Positions 12,192-12,614 of a stretch of DNA of 12,614 nt are shown here, piece after piece; the first letter of the stretch is position 1; every line of letters begins with the position of its first letter. Under the pieces are notes generated by a model. It was not told where the DNA came from, did no database searches, and was given only the letters and a program-made list of their open reading frames with translations. Source of the DNA: Clostridiaceae bacterium (GTDB lineage Bacteria > Bacillota > Clostridia > Lachnospirales > Lachnospiraceae); assembly GCA_902362725.1 (NCBI GenBank), contig CABIXM010000028.1, positions 1-12,614 on the forward strand. Direction: 5' to 3'. The position numbers were made by a program, and so were the translations under genes.

Positions 12192-12614
12192 TTCCTTCGC
12201 CCCCTGTCACACGCTTGAAGTAATCTTCAAGACTTTCTTCACAAGTATGCGCCTCCGATACCTCCAATCCATTTTCTACAAAGGCAGTTACAATTTTCCC
12301 CACAGGCAGATCAAGGTTGTGCAGGCGCAGATTGTGGTCGTCCTGTATGGAGAAATGGTTTTCATGGAAATTGCGTTCCAAAATTCTTGCCGCCTGTGCA
12401 GTATCAGAGAGCGTAAAACGGATATGCTTACTGCTTTTTTGCTCCAGCTCAGCAAGGCTTTCTTCTTCCAGCAACGCGCCGTGGTCGATAATTCCAATAT
12501 CGTCAGCCAGCAAAGAAATCTCCGAAAGAATGTGACTGGAAATCAAAATAGTTTTTCCTCTTGCGTCGCAAAGCTCCCGAATAAAGGAGCGTACTTCTGC
12601 AATACCGATGGGAT
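12184..12614 (-). CDS. ABC transporter ATP-binding protein, 5' part beyond the window
   Basis: The C-terminal 143 codons of a BcrA/LanF-type ATPase; Walker A, signature and Walker B motifs lie to the right of the window. Visible are the D-loop vicinity PIGIAEVRSFIRELC and the H-loop TILISSHILSEISLLADDIGIIDHG (switch His in SSH). After these comes the subfamily's C-terminal regulatory tail, ending TCEESLEDYFKRVTGGEGIA. It energises the two permeases downstream, with which it overlaps. A two-component system often lies upstream of such operons but would be outside this window. Confidence 0.9.
   Translation of the reverse strand, partial: PIGIAEVRSFIRELCDARGKTILISSHILSEISLLADDIGIIDHGALLEEESLAELEQKSSKHIRFTLSDTAQAARILERNFHENHFSIQDDHNLRLHNLDLPVGKIVTAFVENGLEVSEAHTCEESLEDYFKRVTGGEGIA

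Overview
The window looks like an accessory stretch of a low-to-mid GC anaerobic gut Firmicute (Clostridia; Lachnospiraceae or Ruminococcaceae are the likeliest, by inference). The reasons are strong GGAGG ribosome sites, Clostridia-type redox genes, and pieces of a Clostridium-type conjugative element (CD1845-family protein, element-type sigma factor) next to a lantibiotic-protection ABC cassette. No rRNA, tRNA or CRISPR array was seen.

Left part (1-2920, minus strand): an apparent transcription unit runs leftward. It contains an HxlR regulator, a NimA-like flavin-binding protein with its own promoter and a palindromic operator candidate, a LysE-type exporter broken by a one-base frameshift, a small unknown protein, and a gene running off the left edge that looks like a PD-(D/E)XK nuclease related to Mrr-type restriction enzymes. 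The nuclease gene overlaps the small gene by 25 bases. The HxlR gene faces a plus-strand flavin reductase (3037-3603), which ends in a bidirectional terminator.

Middle (3679-8134): a minus-strand redox/detoxification operon is divergent from a LysR regulator. In transcription order it holds a sugar O-acetyltransferase, a possible 23-residue peptide, a flavodoxin, an aldo/keto reductase, a carboxymuconolactone decarboxylase-cupin fusion that has lost its middle, and a TetR regulator lacking the front of its DNA-binding domain. Both divergent promoters have near-consensus boxes with 17-base spacers. The operon's leader of about 140 bases contains two hairpins. The complete genes suggest quinone, aldehyde or electrophile stress handling (inference), but the distal end is decaying.

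Right part (8256-12614): a mosaic of mobile-element debris and element genes. It has the C-terminal end of an AlbA-type/divergent-AAA ATP-binding regulator with a terminator, a frameshifted CD1845-family membrane protein behind the last 17 codons of another gene, and an IS256-family transposase tail. These are followed by a sigma-region-4 protein whose ribosome site is buried in a long hairpin behind a terminator, then about 440 bases of stem-loops. Last comes a tightly packed lantibiotic-type ABC transporter operon (ATPase cut by the right edge, two permeases, one lipoprotein) transcribed toward the sigma gene.

Five genes are visibly damaged: the exporter and CD1845 by single-base shifts at short runs, the CMD-cupin by an internal deletion, and TetR and AlbA by loss of their starts. 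Single-base shifts can be assembly errors, so read support should be checked before calling those two dead.
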